Positions 21,789 to 22,391 of a DNA stretch of 22,391 nucleotides are shown here, one piece after another; position 1 is the first letter of the stretch; every line of letters starts with the position of its first letter. Origin of the DNA: Syntrophaceae bacterium UBA5619 (GTDB lineage: Bacteria; Desulfobacterota; Syntrophia; Syntrophales; UBA5619); NCBI GenBank assembly GCA_002424545.1, contig DIKL01000062.1, positions 1 through 22,391 on the forward strand. Direction: 5' to 3'. The translations under genes and the position numbers were made by a program. The notes beneath the pieces were generated by a model. It had not been told where the DNA came from, made no database searches, and saw only the letters and a list, made by a program, of their open reading frames with translations.

Positions 21789-22391
21789 TTACCGTTTCAC
21801 TTTTTTCAGGAATTCGTCGTAGATCTTCTTGCCGTCCGCGGGCGCCGACTTCAGCCATTCGGCGCGGATGTTTTCCGTGATCTTCTCCAGTTCGCCGATC
21901 ACCTTCGTGGACGGTTTGACGGTTTCGATGCCGTTCTTGTTGCTGATGGCTTCCTGCTCCTTGTCCCAGGTCTTCACGTTTGCCCACATCGCCTCTTCCG
22001 TTTCCTTGCCGATCTTCACGAGGGCGTCCTGCTGGGCTTTGGGAAGCTTCTGGAAGGCCTTCAGATTGACCGTCACCATGTTGGTGGCGGCGGTGATGAA
22101 CAACGGCTCGTAATATTTCAGCACTTCCCAGAATTTTCCGTCCACGGCGGTGGGCGATGAGGTCATCACGGAGTCGATCAGGCCGGTCTGAAGCGACGTA
22201 TAGACTTCGCTGAAGGGAAGGGCAAAAGGCGTTGCGCCGACAGCCTCCATCACCAGGGCGCCGTTCTTGTCATAGGTCCTCGTCTTGAGGCCTTTCATTT
22301 CTTCAAGGGTGGTGATCTTGTTTTTCGTCCAGAGTCCCGCTCCCGGCCAGGGGGCGATGTAGAGAATTTTCTGGCCCCATTTCTGGGCGCT
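21789..22391 (-). CDS. dctP: TRAP transporter substrate-binding protein (DctP type), 5' part missing
   Basis: The C-terminal 200 codons of a periplasmic TRAP binding protein; the frame runs open to the window edge, so the signal peptide and N-terminal lobe lie outside. Family features are the KITTLEEMKGLKTRT segment, the substrate-facing GATPFALPFSEVYTSLQTGLIDSV motif (described in part) and the long C-terminal helices ending WLKSAPADGKKIYDEFLKKVKR. It captures an organic acid in the periplasm and hands it to DctQM. The binding-site arginine usual in DctP proteins lies upstream of the window, so the substrate cannot be inferred from residues. It is the first of the dctPQM–pxpABC genes seen here. 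Confidence 0.93.
   Translation of the reverse strand, partial: SAQKWGQKILYIAPWPGAGLWTKNKITTLEEMKGLKTRTYDKNGALVMEAVGATPFALPFSEVYTSLQTGLIDSVMTSSPTAVDGKFWEVLKYYEPLFITAATNMVTVNLKAFQKLPKAQQDALVKIGKETEEAMWANVKTWDKEQEAISNKNGIETVKPSTKVIGELEKITENIRAEWLKSAPADGKKIYDEFLKKVKR

Noticed and set aside
1..22391. Mobile elements, CRISPR, phage, toxin–antitoxin or defence genes
   Set aside because: I looked on both strands and found no transposase, integrase, repeat-spacer array or defence motif. All long coding regions are accounted for by the genes listed.

Overview
The window is a chromosomal stretch of mostly housekeeping genes from a moderately GC-rich Gram-negative bacterium. Gene content and order (hldE1–DUF4416–yicC–gmk–rpoZ–pyrF–rlmB, a CysM/CysRS fusion beside a tRNA, and a TRAP transporter with 5-oxoprolinase) suggest the former Deltaproteobacteria, probably near Syntrophus/Smithella (Syntrophia). 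This placement is inferred from synteny and protein style; no database search was possible. Heptose kinase and a signal-peptide-bearing beta-barrel protein indicate an LPS outer membrane. I see no insertion sequence, phage, CRISPR array or other sign of recent transfer.

Layout. (1) About 1–2934, minus strand: the 5' end of a tRNA cut by the window edge, a 784-residue fusion of a CysM-type cysteine synthase with a cysteinyl-tRNA synthetase, and upstream of it a small DUF1178 zinc-ribbon protein. (2) 3141–3217, plus strand: a complete tRNA-Pro(CGG) with its own promoter-like sequence. (3) 3281–9403, minus strand: one tightly packed eight-gene operon, hldE1–DUF4416–yicC–gmk–rpoZ–pyrF–rlmB–pilC, mixing LPS precursor synthesis, nucleotide metabolism, RNA polymerase omega, rRNA methylation and a lone type IV pilus/type II secretion platform protein. 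A perfect TTGACA -35 box lies upstream. (4) 9627–17183, plus strand: plsC–uppP–ftsK–rimO (membrane lipid, undecaprenyl phosphate recycling, chromosome translocation, ribosomal protein S12 modification), then alanine dehydrogenase with its own leader, then a secreted beta-barrel protein. (5) 17242–22391, minus strand: TRAP transporter dctP (partial)–dctQ–dctM followed by pxpA–pxpB–pxpC. This looks like an import-and-hydrolysis cassette, possibly for 5-oxoproline (pyroglutamate) or a related lactam.

Most interesting point. The cysteinyl-tRNA synthetase half of the fusion keeps full length, KMSRS and the C-terminal end, but differs from the E. coli enzyme at several positions in the cysteine/zinc pocket: HIGN for HIGH, Ile for Thr68, and HCENV for HHENE, which loses the Glu zinc ligand and gains a Cys. 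It may be a channelled Cys-tRNA synthesis enzyme with a rebuilt zinc site, or a CysRS-like ligase with another role. The second point is the TRAP–5-oxoprolinase linkage, with a duplicated palindromic hairpin between the binding-protein and membrane-subunit genes.

No gene-free stretch exceeds 300 bases. The longer gaps (2935–3140, 9404–9626, 14927–15144, 16258–16403, 21641–21788) hold promoter-like boxes and hairpins described below. Several long open frames opposite or upstream of real genes are compositional shadows and were left out.
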